Source of the DNA: Kitasatospora paranensis
Lineage (GTDB): Bacteria; Actinomycetota; Actinomycetes; Streptomycetales; Streptomycetaceae
Length of the DNA stretch: 64,000 nt
Reading direction: 5' to 3'
NCBI RefSeq assembly: GCF_039544005.1
Contig: NZ_BAABKV010000001.1
Span: 6,634,001-6,698,000 of the forward strand
The notes under the pieces were generated by a model. That model was given only the letters and a program-made list of their open reading frames with translations, did not search any database and was not told the origin of the DNA. The translations under genes were made by a program, and so were the position numbers. Of this stretch, positions 28,019 through 36,051 are shown one piece after another. Positions within the stretch are counted from its first letter, which is position 1. Every line of letters begins with the position of its first letter.

Positions 28019-28184
28019 GGGCGGCCTCCGGTGGTCCGGGTGATGGTTTGGCGTGGACCCGTCATTCATGCCCGCCCCCGGCCGGCCATGCACGGCACAC
28101 CGTCACCGGAGGCGCCCGACCCGCCGCCCGGGGTGGCGCGAAACCTGCTCGACCCCGCCGCCACCCCGGCGTAGGGTCCGCGGC

Positions 28185-28700
28185 ATGCCCCCCTCCTCGA
28201 CCCCACCGCAGGCCGCTTCCTCCGCCCCCGCCCCGGGTGCCGCTCCCGCCGCCGAGAGCCCGGCCCCGCTCCGGGCGCGGCTCGGTGCCGCCCTCCCGGC
28301 GGCGATGAAGAGCCGGGACCGGGTCGCCGTCGCCGCGCTGCGGACGGCACTGGCCGCGCTCGACAATGCGGAGGCGGTGGACCGCCCCGAGGAGGCCGAC
28401 CGCCATCAGGCGATCGAGCTGATCCCGCTCGGCGCGGGCGCCGGTGAGGTCGCCCGCCGGGAACTGACGGAGCAACAGATGGTCGACCTCGTCCGGGCCG
28501 AGGTGGCCGAGCGCGAGAGCGCCGCCGCCCACTACGAGGAGCTGGGCCGCGCCGAGCAGGCCGAACGGCTCCGGGCGGAGGCCGCCGTGCTCGCGGGCCA
28601 CCTCGACGAGGGCCGCGCGGACGGGAGCCGCGCGGAGGAGAGCCCCGCGGACGAGGGCCCCGCGGACGAGGGCCACCTTGACGCGGGCGGCCACCGGTGA
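28185..28700 (+). CDS. GatB/YqeY domain protein with repetitive acidic tail
   Basis: A 171-residue YqeY-like protein, related to the tRNA-binding tail domain of GatB. The recognisable core is RLGAALPAAMKSRDRVAVAALRTALAAL, IPLGAGAGEVARRELTEQQM and VAERESAAAHYEELGRAEQAERLRAEAAVL. Preceding this is a Pro/Ala-rich 25-residue stretch, and after it a short tail of near-repeats (ADGSRAEESPADEGPADEG) coded by tandem DNA repeats around 28610-28675. ATG 28185 is used. The stop overlaps the next start (GTGA). Function of YqeY proteins is still uncertain. Confidence 0.88.
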   Translation: MPPSSTPPQAASSAPAPGAAPAAESPAPLRARLGAALPAAMKSRDRVAVAALRTALAALDNAEAVDRPEEADRHQAIELIPLGAGAGEVARRELTEQQMVDLVRAEVAERESAAAHYEELGRAEQAERLRAEAAVLAGHLDEGRADGSRAEESPADEGPADEGHLDAGGHR

Positions 28701-29455
28701 CGGGCACCGGCACCCCCGACCGGCTGCTGGAGCGCTTCACCGCCGACGTGCGGACGGACACCCCGCTGGTCGCCCTCTGGGCCCACGGATCGCTGGCCCT
28801 CGGCGACTACCGGCACGGCCGCAGCGACCTGGACCTGATCGCGGTGCTCGACGCGCCGCCCGACCGGGCCCGGCTGCTCGCCCTGCACCGCCGGCTGGCC
28901 GCCGAGGAGCCCGGCGCCACGAAGCTGCACTGCTCCTACCTGGTGGCCGACGCCCTCGCGGACGCCGGGCGCCCCCACCTCACCTGGGCGCACGGCGGCC
29001 TGCTGGAACGGCCGGTGACCGCGGTGACCCGCCGCGAACTGCTGGACGGCGGCCGGGTGCTGCACGGACCGCCGCCGGGCGGGCTGCTGCCGCCGCTGGC
29101 CGACGGGCAACTGGAGGAGCACATCCTCCGCGACCTCCAGGAGTACTGGTACCCGGCGACGGCGCGGCCGCTGCGATGGCTGCGCGACCCGTGGGTCGAC
29201 CTCGGCCTGCTGGTCCTCGCCCGGGCCACCGTCACCCTGCGCGACGGACGGATGATCACCAAGCAGGAGGCGCTGGCGGAGCTGCCCGCCCTCGGCGCGC
29301 CGGCCGACGTCGTCCGCGACATCCACCACCGCCGCTACGCCGACGCCCCGGGGCGGACGGGCCCGCTGCGCCGGCTCCGGCGCGGCCTGCGGGCCCGCGC
29401 CTTCCTCCGCGGCGGCATCGCCCGGACGCTGGAGGCGCACGGCCACCGGATCTGA
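28697..29455 (+). CDS. Nucleotidyltransferase of the aminoglycoside-adenylyltransferase type
   Basis: A 252-residue protein with the DNA-polymerase-beta-type nucleotidyltransferase motif: WAHGSLALGDYRHGRSDLDLIAV supplies the GS and the Asp-x-Asp metal ligands. The C-terminal helical part (HILRDLQEYWYPATARPL, then DLGLLVLARATVTLRDGRMITKQEALAEL) resembles the AadA/DUF4111 C-terminal domain with its Lys/Glu-containing helix. This family adenylylates small molecules such as aminoglycosides. GTG 28697 overlaps the YqeY stop. Resistance function is possible but not shown; in streptomycetes many such genes are cryptic. Confidence 0.85.
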   Translation: MTGTGTPDRLLERFTADVRTDTPLVALWAHGSLALGDYRHGRSDLDLIAVLDAPPDRARLLALHRRLAAEEPGATKLHCSYLVADALADAGRPHLTWAHGGLLERPVTAVTRRELLDGGRVLHGPPPGGLLPPLADGQLEEHILRDLQEYWYPATARPLRWLRDPWVDLGLLVLARATVTLRDGRMITKQEALAELPALGAPADVVRDIHHRRYADAPGRTGPLRRLRRGLRARAFLRGGIARTLEAHGHRI

Positions 29456-29465
29456 GCCCCGGCCG

Positions 29466-29492
29466 GCTGCCCGGCGACGGTCGCCCGGCAGC
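29466..29492 (+). terminator. Hairpin after nucleotidyltransferase gene
   Basis: GCTGCCCGGCGAC (29466-29478) pairs with GTCGCCCGGCAGC (29480-29492) with one central mismatch, 11 bases after the stop codon. Confidence 0.45.
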
Positions 29493-29597
29493 GCCTGTGC
29501 CTGCCTGCCGCCGCCCGCCGCCGCCCGTGCCAGGCGGGCTGTCAGTGCGGCCCGACAGGATGCCGGGTGACAGCGCAGGCCGCACCGAGGAGCACCC

Positions 29598-30274
29598 GTG
29601 ACCACCGCCGCCACTCCGCCCATCGACCCTCCCGTGGAGTTCCAGGCCCTGTGGTGCGCCACCGACCTGGGCGAGCACCGCCCCTGCGGCGGCACCTACC
29701 AGTGGTATCCGCACGAGAGCCTGCCGCCGCTGCCCGCCGGTCGCCTCGACGGCGGGTTCGGCTGGCTCGGCGGCCCGGGTGCGGCGCTGCCGGAGCCGTC
29801 CGCGCTGCTGGCCGAGGTGCAGGCGCTGCTCGCGGCCGAGGGCTGGCGCTGCCCGCCGACTTCGTGGCCTTCCAGTCCGGGGAGAACAGCTTCCGGGCGC
29901 TCGACGAGGTGTCCGTCACCGCGTGCTGGACGGACGTGTCGCTGCCTGTTCCCAGCCCGGTCGAGCCGGGGGCGTACCTCGTCCGCTTCCTGCGCGACCA
30001 GCAGGACTGCGTGCTCTGGTACCTCTACCTCCGGCCGTCCGGGGAGTCCTTCGTGGTGGGCTCGCCGCTGGACTTCGACTGCCTGCCGGAGTGGGACGAC
30101 GCCGACGGGCCGGTGGACATCTCCCGGCTGATCGCCTGGTGCGCACCGTCGTTCGAGGAGTTCGCGTACCGCTTCTGGGTGGAGAACCGGCTCTGGTCGG
30201 TGCTGGCCGACGGCGGCACGGTCGGCGACCACGCCGAGCTGGCCGCCTACCTGGCGCACTACGAGCGGGCTTGA
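29598..30274 (+). CDS. SMI1/KNR4 (SUKH)-like protein (frame broken near 29848)
   Basis: About 225 residues after repair. The first 84 residues (MTTAATPPIDPPVEF, CGGTYQWYPHESLPPL) and the remainder (LPADFVAFQSGENSFRALDEVSV, VRFLRDQQDCVLWYLYLRPSGESFVVG, DISRLIAWCAPSFEEFAYRFWVENRLW) are in different frames. One base missing within GGCTGGCGCTGCC (29841-29853) gives AAEGWRLPADFVAF. LPADFVAF begins the SUKH fold, used by immunity proteins of contact toxins and by housekeeping proteins. No toxin gene is adjacent, so immunity is not supported. Co-directional neighbours are unrelated. Confidence 0.65.
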
Positions 30275-30352
30275 CCTCATGTCCGCTTGAACGTGCAGGC
30301 TGGTGTGCGGCCCGGCCACTCCGGGCCGCAGGGCGGTTGTGAGGAGAGCGGC

Positions 30353-31333
30353 ATGCGCGCGGTGTGGCTGAAGGAGTTCGGCGGGCCGGAGGTTCTGGTG
30401 GCGGGAGAGGCGCCGGACCCGGTGCCGGGCCCCGGCGAGGTGCTGGTGGACGTCGCCTACGCGGGCATCACGTTCGTGGAGACGCAGTTCCGGGCGACCG
30501 GGCGCGGCCCGTTCACGGCCGCCCCGCCGCTGATCCCCGGCAACGCCGTCGGCGGCACGGTGGCCGCGGTCGGCGCGGGCGTGGACGAGGCCCTGCTCGG
30601 ACACCGGGTGGTGACCGGCACCGGCGGTTCCGGTGGGTACGCCGAGTTGGCCCTGGCACCCGCCGCCGGCCTGATCGAGGTGCCGGAGCCCCTCGCCCTC
30701 GACACCGCGGTCGCGCTGCTCGCGGACGGCCGGACGGCCCTGCTGGAGCTGCGGGCCGCCGACGTGGTGCCCGGCGACCGGGTCCTCGTGGAGGCCGCCG
30801 CGGGCGGGGTCGGCACCCTGCTCGTCCAGCTCGCCCGCGCTCAGGGGGCGACGGTGGTCGCCGCGGCCGGCGGCCCGGCCAAGACGGCCCTCGCGGCCGA
30901 GCTGGGCGCCCACGTCACCGTGGACTACCGGCAGCCGGACTGGACCGACCGCGTCCGCGAGGCCGTCGGCGCGCTCGACGTCGTGCTGGACGGCGTCGGC
31001 GGCGCCGTCGCCCGTGCCGCCTTCGACCTGCTGGTGCCCGGTGGACGGATGGTCAGCTACGGCCTGGCGAGCGGCGAGTGGGCCGCGATCCCGCCCGCGC
31101 TGGCCGCCGAACGCGAGGTCGCGCTGCTGCAGCCCAGGCCCGACCCGGCGACGATGCGCGCGCTCACCGCCGAGGCCCTCGCCGAGGCCGCGGCGCGCCG
31201 GCTGCGGCCGGTGATCGGGCTCCGCCTGCCGCTGGCCGCCGCGGCCGACGCACATGCGGCGATCGAGTCCCGGGCCACCACCGGCAAGACCCTCCTCGTG
31301 GTCGGACCCGACCGCGCGCAGCCGCAGGACTGA
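30353..31333 (+). CDS. Zinc-free quinone oxidoreductase-like MDR protein
   Basis: A 326-residue medium-chain dehydrogenase/reductase of the NADPH:quinone oxidoreductase type. MRAVWLKEFGGPEVL is the standard opening; GNAVGGTVAAVGAGVD is the catalytic-domain loop; and VLVEAAAGGVGTLLVQLARAQGA carries the AxxGxxG nucleotide motif. The zinc Cys residues of alcohol dehydrogenases are absent. ATG 30353 has GAGGAG about 7 bases upstream, which is why the in-frame ATG/GTG at 30287 is not used. Activity is predicted reduction of quinones or enones with NADPH in the cytoplasm; it stands alone. Confidence 0.9.
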   Translation: MRAVWLKEFGGPEVLVAGEAPDPVPGPGEVLVDVAYAGITFVETQFRATGRGPFTAAPPLIPGNAVGGTVAAVGAGVDEALLGHRVVTGTGGSGGYAELALAPAAGLIEVPEPLALDTAVALLADGRTALLELRAADVVPGDRVLVEAAAGGVGTLLVQLARAQGATVVAAAGGPAKTALAAELGAHVTVDYRQPDWTDRVREAVGALDVVLDGVGGAVARAAFDLLVPGGRMVSYGLASGEWAAIPPALAAEREVALLQPRPDPATMRALTAEALAEAAARRLRPVIGLRLPLAAAADAHAAIESRATTGKTLLVVGPDRAQPQD

Positions 31334-31420
31334 CGATCCGTCGGAGCAAAGGGCTGCGGCCCCGTCAGCGCGCGGAAAAGGGATTCGAACACCGGTGGAT
31401 CGACCACCTAGGATCCCGTC

Positions 31421-32464
31421 ATGACGAGCCCTCTGTATCCGCCCAAGCCGCGCCCCGGCGACCGGGTCGCCGTCCTGTCGCCGGCCGCCGGTCTGCCGGA
31501 GATCTTCCCGCGGCCCTTCGACCTCGGCCTGCGGCGACTGACCGAGGAGTTCGGCCTCCTGCCGGTCGAGTACCCGACCACCCGGCGGATGGGCTGCACA
31601 CCGCAGGAGCGGGCGGCGGACCTCCATGCGGCCTTCGCGGACCCGACGGTCAGGGCCGTGGTCGCCAGCATCGGCGGCGACGACCAGATCACCGTCCTGC
31701 CCCACCTGGACGCCGACCTGATCCGGGCCAACCCCAAGCCGTTCTTCGGCTACAGCGACAACACCAACCTGCTCGCGTACCTCCGGGAGCTGGGCATCGT
31801 CGGGTTCCACGGCGGCAGCGTGATGGTGCAGCTCGGCCGCCCCGGCGCCCTGCACCCGGTCACCGCCGACTCGCTGCGGGCTGCGCTGTTCACCCCCGGT
31901 CCCTACGAGCTCACCGAGCCGGTCGAGTTCAACGACATCGAACGGGACTGGCAGGACCCGGCGGGGCTGGACACGCCGCCCGGGATGCAGCCGGCCCCCG
32001 GCTGGACGTGGCACCGGCCGGACCGCGTCGTGGAGGGCCCGAGCTGGGGCGGCAACCTGGAGATCCTGGGCTGGCTGATGATGGCCGACCGGGCCGTCGC
32101 CGCCCCGGAGACCTACCGCGGCGGCGTCCTGTTCCTGGAGACCTCCGAGGAACTCCCGTCCGCCGACGAGGTGTTCCGCACCTTGCGGAACATGGGCGAG
32201 CGCGGCCTGCTGGCGCAGTTCCCGGCGCTGCTGATGGGCCGGGCCAAGGCCTGGTCGTTCGGCGCGCCGAACGGCCCCGAGCAGCGCGAGGCCTACCGCA
32301 CCGCGCAGCGCGAGGCGGTGCTGCGTGTGCTCGCCGTCTACGCCCCCGACACCATGGCGGTCTTCGACGTCGATCTCGGCCACACCGACCCGCAGGTGGT
32401 GATCCCGTACGGGGGCACCGTCCGGGTGGACGGCCCGGCCCGCCGGATCACGGTGACCTACTGA
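31421..32464 (+). CDS. S66 family LD-carboxypeptidase/MccF-like serine peptidase
   Basis: A 347-residue S66 peptidase. The catalytic Ser is S112 in FFGYSDNTNLL (nucleophile elbow), the Glu lies in GPSWGGNLEIL, and the His in VDLGHTDPQVVIPYGG near the C-terminus. The opening PPKPRPGDRVAVLSPAAGLP is diagnostic. The long middle segment (EFNDIERDWQDPAGLD, PAPGWTWHRPDRVVEGPSW) is the insertion seen in MccF-type members, which cleave microcin C-like nucleotide peptides and other acyl-adenylates, rather than the shorter LdcA muropeptide enzymes. No export signal is visible, which supports a cytoplasmic MccF-like detoxification role over wall recycling. Confidence 0.88.
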   Translation: MTSPLYPPKPRPGDRVAVLSPAAGLPEIFPRPFDLGLRRLTEEFGLLPVEYPTTRRMGCTPQERAADLHAAFADPTVRAVVASIGGDDQITVLPHLDADLIRANPKPFFGYSDNTNLLAYLRELGIVGFHGGSVMVQLGRPGALHPVTADSLRAALFTPGPYELTEPVEFNDIERDWQDPAGLDTPPGMQPAPGWTWHRPDRVVEGPSWGGNLEILGWLMMADRAVAAPETYRGGVLFLETSEELPSADEVFRTLRNMGERGLLAQFPALLMGRAKAWSFGAPNGPEQREAYRTAQREAVLRVLAVYAPDTMAVFDVDLGHTDPQVVIPYGGTVRVDGPARRITVTY

Positions 32465-32628
32465 CGGACCGACGGCGCGGCCGGTGACGCCGCCGGACGA
32501 TCGCGGACCCGGCCTGGAAGCAGCGAGGGATCACCCCTTAAGGTGGCGAAATCGGACGCGGTGGTGACCACCGTGCGGGGCGGAACGGGATGTCGCGGCG
32601 GGCGGCGGGGCAGGGGCGGTGACCGGCA

Positions 32629-34458
32629 GTGGCGGACGTGACAGCGGCCTCCGGGGGCGGCGAGCGGAGCCCCTTCGACCGGGATCCCGCACCCCCGCGG
32701 CCGGCCGCCCCGCCGGCCGCGCCCTACCCGGCCGCGCCGCCGCCCGGGCCCAGCACCGGCTGGACGGCGACCATGCCGGCCGTCGTCCTGCCGCCGGCGC
32801 CCGCCGCCGCACCGTCCCCCGTCCCGTCGGCCGCCCCGGCGCCGCAGCCGGCACCGGCGCAGCCGCTGCCGCGCGGCATGGGGGCCGGCCTGCGCGGCCG
32901 GATCCTGGTCGTCGAGGGCGGGTACGGGCAGGCCGGCCGGCGGCCGTGGGGCCGCGGCCAGAGCCAGGCCCCGGTGCTGTCGGCGATGCTCGCCGCGGTG
33001 CCGCCGTACGTGCTGCTGGCCGCCGACGCGGTGGACGCCGTCCACCTGCCGGGCGCGGGGGACCCGCAGACCGTCGTGGCGCACCTGCGGGCCGCGGCCC
33101 GGCACCCCGGTCCGCTGCTGGTGCACCTCGGCGGCCATCTGGTCACCGACCGGCGCGGCGAGCAGCTCTTCCTGACGCTCCGTGACGCGAAGTCGCACGA
33201 GACGGTGCCGTGGCAGGCGGTGGCGGCCGAGCTGAAGCACCGTCCGGCCGAGTGGGACACCCTGGTGATCGGCGACCTGAGCGCCGACCCGGCGGCCTGG
33301 CCGCTGGTGCAGAGCACCATCACGCCGCTGACCGACGGGGTGCCGCTGTGGGCGGTCGTCAACCCCGACCCGGACCAGGTGGGCACCTTCACCCGGGCGC
33401 TGATCGAGGTGCTGCACGTCGGCGTGCCCGGCGCGGGCGCCGTGCTGGCCCCCGAGCACGTCCGGCAGCAGGTGCACTCGGTGCTCCGCCCGGACGCGGT
33501 GGTGGTCACCTCGCACGCCCCGGACCGGCAGGTCTTCCGCAACACCTCCCGGCAGGCTGGCGACCCGTCGACCGAGAAGCGGCTCAGCGAGTCGCCGCGT
33601 CCGGCGGCCGTGCTGCCGCGGCCGCCGGCCCGTCCGGCCCGGCCGCGACCCGTCCCCGCCGCGGCGGCCCGGGTCACCCTGGCCAAGCCGGTGCCGGCCG
33701 CAGGCTCCCTCCCGCCGGGCCCGCGCGGGCCGGTGTCGCTGCTCAAGCCGGGAGTGCCGCCGACCCCGCCGCGGCCGGCCCGTCCGGTCTCCCTGCGGAA
33801 GGCGTCTGCCGGGGACGTCAGGGTGGAGCTCGGCAAGGGCGCCGCGGACTCGTTCGGCGCGCCGGCTGCCGCGGATCCCTTCGACCGGCCGGTTGCGGCC
33901 GACCCGTTCGACACCGGTGCGCCCGCGGTGCGGCTCGGCAAGCCCGCGCCGGCGGACGCCGGGCGGCCGCTCGTCGAGCTGGGCAAGCCCGCCGCCGGAC
34001 CCGAGCCGGCCGACCCGTTGGCCGGGTACCGCGCCGCCGTGGGACGGATCGTGCAGGCCGCGGACGCGGGAGAGCACGGCACCGCCGCCGACCTCGCCCT
34101 CGGCCTGGAGGCCGAGGTCCTGGAGACGCACGGCGCCGCCGACCCGCAGCTGCTCCAGGTCCGTCAGGTGCGCGCGCACGTCTCCCGGCTGGCGGGCCGC
34201 ACCGTGCTCGCGGCCGAGCTGTACCGGGAGGTGGCGCTGGCGCTGCTGCGCACCGTGGGTGCGCAGGACCCGGAGACCCAGCGGGCGGCGACCAACGCCG
34301 AGGCGTGCTGGCGGGCCGTCACCGACCGCGCCGAGGCGCTGCGGATCGCGCCGGAGATCATCGAGCTGCGGGCCCACCTGCCCGGCCCGGACGGCCGCAA
34401 GCTGCGGGCCGCCGAGCGGTACCTGGACCGGCTGGCCGCGGCCCCGGCCGACGCGTGA
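32629..34458 (+). CDS. Protein with caspase-like-fold domain, Pro-rich linkers and C-terminal helical region
   Basis: A 609-residue protein with no name I can give. An N-terminal 85-residue Pro/Ala linker is followed by a caspase-like fold (about 85-270): GRILVVEGGYGQ, then LLVHLGGHLVTDRRGEQLFL, then WDTLVIGDLSADPAAWPL. The second strand ends in Gly-Gly-His, keeping a His near the caspase position, but the Cys strand reads IGDLSAD, so peptidase activity is unlikely. The same blocks occur in the protein at 11138. Next is a 170-residue Pro/Arg/Lys linker with repeats of V-x-L-x-K-P/G (VTLAKP, VSLLKP, VSLRKA, VELGKG, VRLGKP, VELGKP), then a helical C-terminus similar to TPR. GTG 32629. Function unknown. 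Confidence 0.65.
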   Translation: MADVTAASGGGERSPFDRDPAPPRPAAPPAAPYPAAPPPGPSTGWTATMPAVVLPPAPAAAPSPVPSAAPAPQPAPAQPLPRGMGAGLRGRILVVEGGYGQAGRRPWGRGQSQAPVLSAMLAAVPPYVLLAADAVDAVHLPGAGDPQTVVAHLRAAARHPGPLLVHLGGHLVTDRRGEQLFLTLRDAKSHETVPWQAVAAELKHRPAEWDTLVIGDLSADPAAWPLVQSTITPLTDGVPLWAVVNPDPDQVGTFTRALIEVLHVGVPGAGAVLAPEHVRQQVHSVLRPDAVVVTSHAPDRQVFRNTSRQAGDPSTEKRLSESPRPAAVLPRPPARPARPRPVPAAAARVTLAKPVPAAGSLPPGPRGPVSLLKPGVPPTPPRPARPVSLRKASAGDVRVELGKGAADSFGAPAAADPFDRPVAADPFDTGAPAVRLGKPAPADAGRPLVELGKPAAGPEPADPLAGYRAAVGRIVQAADAGEHGTAADLALGLEAEVLETHGAADPQLLQVRQVRAHVSRLAGRTVLAAELYREVALALLRTVGAQDPETQRAATNAEACWRAVTDRAEALRIAPEIIELRAHLPGPDGRKLRAAERYLDRLAAAPADA

Positions 34459-34460
34459 CA

Positions 34461-34500
34461 CGGGCCCCGGCGCGTCCCGGTGGGGACGCGCCGGGGCCCG
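34461..34500. terminator. Strong bidirectional terminator hairpin
   Basis: A perfect 18-bp stem (CGGGCCCCGGCGCGTCCC 34461-34478 with its complement 34483-34500) around GGTG separates two convergent genes and starts 2 bases after the stop of the upstream one. Confidence 0.8.
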
Positions 34501-34521
34501 CGGCGGGTCGGCGTCCTGAGG

Positions 34522-35901
34522 TCAGCGCCCGGCGATCGCGTGCACGAAGCGCGCGGCGTCGATGGTGCCGAGGCCGGAGGACAGGTCGTAGCCCTTCACG
34601 GCGTTGTAGCCGGTGACGTTGTTCCACGAGTTGTCGCCCGTGGTGACGTCGGTGATGCCGCTCCACTTGGCGGGCAGGTTGGCCAGGCCGTACATCCGCC
34701 AGTTCAGCTGGCCGAGGCGGTGCCCGGCGAGCTGGTCGGCGAGCGCGACGACACCCGAGAAGATCGGGGTGGCCTCGCTGGTGCCGCCGGTGAGGTGCCA
34801 GCCCACCCGGGTCGGGTCGTACGACTCGTACGTCCACGCGGCGCCGTCGACCGCGGCGCTCATCGAGATGTCCGGGGTGCCGCGGTGGTTGCCGGTGACC
34901 TTGGCGACGCCGGCCTGGTACCACGGGCGGTCGAAGACGCCGGAGACGCCGCCGCCGGCCGCGCCGTAGTCGTCGTGCCAGACCTTGTCCGGGGCGGTGC
35001 GGTTGCCGCTGTCGTCCAGCGTCAGCTCGGTGCCGCCGACGGAGGTGACCAGCGGGTCGGAGGACGGCCAGGAGTTGACCTTGTACGGGTACAGGTCGGA
35101 GCCGTTCTCCATGGCGTCGGTGGCGCCGTTGTCGCCGGAGGCGGCGAGCACCGTGACGTCGCGCTCGGCGGCGGCCTTGAACGCGTACCGGAGCTTCTCG
35201 ATGGACTTGAAGTCGCCCTTGTCGAAGCCGGGGAAGGTGTTCTCGGTGGCGCCGAAGCTCTGCGAGATGACATCCGCGCGGCCGGACTTGATCATCGCCT
35301 TCTCGGCGTCCATCATCTCCGGCAGGCCGGTGACGCCCTCGGTCTCGGCGACCCCGGTCTCGACCAGGACGATGTGCGCGTCGGGGGCGATCGCGTGGGC
35401 GTACTCCACGTCCAGCGTGGTCTCGCCGGCCCACCCGGTGTGATCCGGGTTGGTCGGGTCGAACACCGGCACGTTGCCCCACTTGACCACGTCGACCTTG
35501 GTGTCCTTGATGCCCCACTGCTGGTCGAAGACCTCCAGGTCGTGCTGGATGGTCGGGGAGCCGAAGGAGTCGACGATGACGATCGTGCGGCCCTTGCCGG
35601 TGACGCCCTGCTTGTAGAGCGGGTTCAGGTTGTACGCGGCGCGGTACTGCAGAGGCGAGTAGCAGTGGATGCCGATCTGCGACACGCACTCGGTGGTCGA
35701 TATCGGCGCCACCCGGCCGGCGGCGGTGATGTGGCCGCTGGACGCCGGCCGGACGTGCACGGCGGATCCGCCCGCCGGGGCGGCGACGGCGGCCGCACCG
35801 GCGGTGGCCGAGCCGCCGGTCAGGGCGGTGGCCCCGACGGCGAGGACGGCGAGCGCACGGGTGGTCGAGCGGGAGCCCGCGGTGGCGGGGTGCTTGCCCA
35901 T
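34522..35901 (-). CDS. Secreted S53 serine-carboxyl peptidase (sedolisin) without prodomain
   Basis: A 459-residue exported sedolisin. The signal peptide is RALAVLAVGATALTGGSATAGAA. Catalytic residues are visible: Glu160 and Asp164 in WAGETTLDVEYAHA, oxyanion Asp257 in AASGDNGA, and Ser375 in LTGGTSEATP (SGTS changed to GGTS). The Ca-binding site is at the C-terminus (ITDVTTG, GYDLSSGLGTID). Only about 75 residues lie between the signal peptide and the catalytic domain, so the large N-terminal activation domain of most S53 enzymes is missing; the family has such forms in actinobacteria. ATG 35901 has AAGGAG 5 bases upstream. It is expected to work outside at acidic pH. Confidence 0.92.
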   Translation of the reverse strand: MGKHPATAGSRSTTRALAVLAVGATALTGGSATAGAAAVAAPAGGSAVHVRPASSGHITAAGRVAPISTTECVSQIGIHCYSPLQYRAAYNLNPLYKQGVTGKGRTIVIVDSFGSPTIQHDLEVFDQQWGIKDTKVDVVKWGNVPVFDPTNPDHTGWAGETTLDVEYAHAIAPDAHIVLVETGVAETEGVTGLPEMMDAEKAMIKSGRADVISQSFGATENTFPGFDKGDFKSIEKLRYAFKAAAERDVTVLAASGDNGATDAMENGSDLYPYKVNSWPSSDPLVTSVGGTELTLDDSGNRTAPDKVWHDDYGAAGGGVSGVFDRPWYQAGVAKVTGNHRGTPDISMSAAVDGAAWTYESYDPTRVGWHLTGGTSEATPIFSGVVALADQLAGHRLGQLNWRMYGLANLPAKWSGITDVTTGDNSWNNVTGYNAVKGYDLSSGLGTIDAARFVHAIAGR

Positions 35902-35918
35902 GGAACTCCTTGAGGGAA

Positions 35919-35942
35919 GGGGCCGACCGTATGGTCGGCCCC
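35919..35942 (-). promoter_or_regulatory. Leader hairpin or operator before the sedolisin gene
   Basis: GGGGCCGACC (35919-35928) and GGTCGGCCCC (35933-35942) form a perfect 10-bp inverted repeat around GTAT, ending 17 bases upstream of the ATG at 35901. It could be an operator or a 5' leader stem affecting the nearby ribosome site. Confidence 0.5.
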
Positions 35943-36051
35943 CATATCCCATCGGCATGAGGCGCTGTGTTCCATAGTCAGCTGGGAGCCGTTGGCATGA
36001 TCCCAGCGGGCCACCGGATCGGGTAAAGACCGTCTCCGGATCGGGCAAAGC

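Noticed and set aside
29598..30274. SUKH-like protein as an immunity protein of a contact toxin
   Set aside because: No toxin, secretion or polymorphic-toxin gene is next to it, and SUKH proteins are common in other roles.
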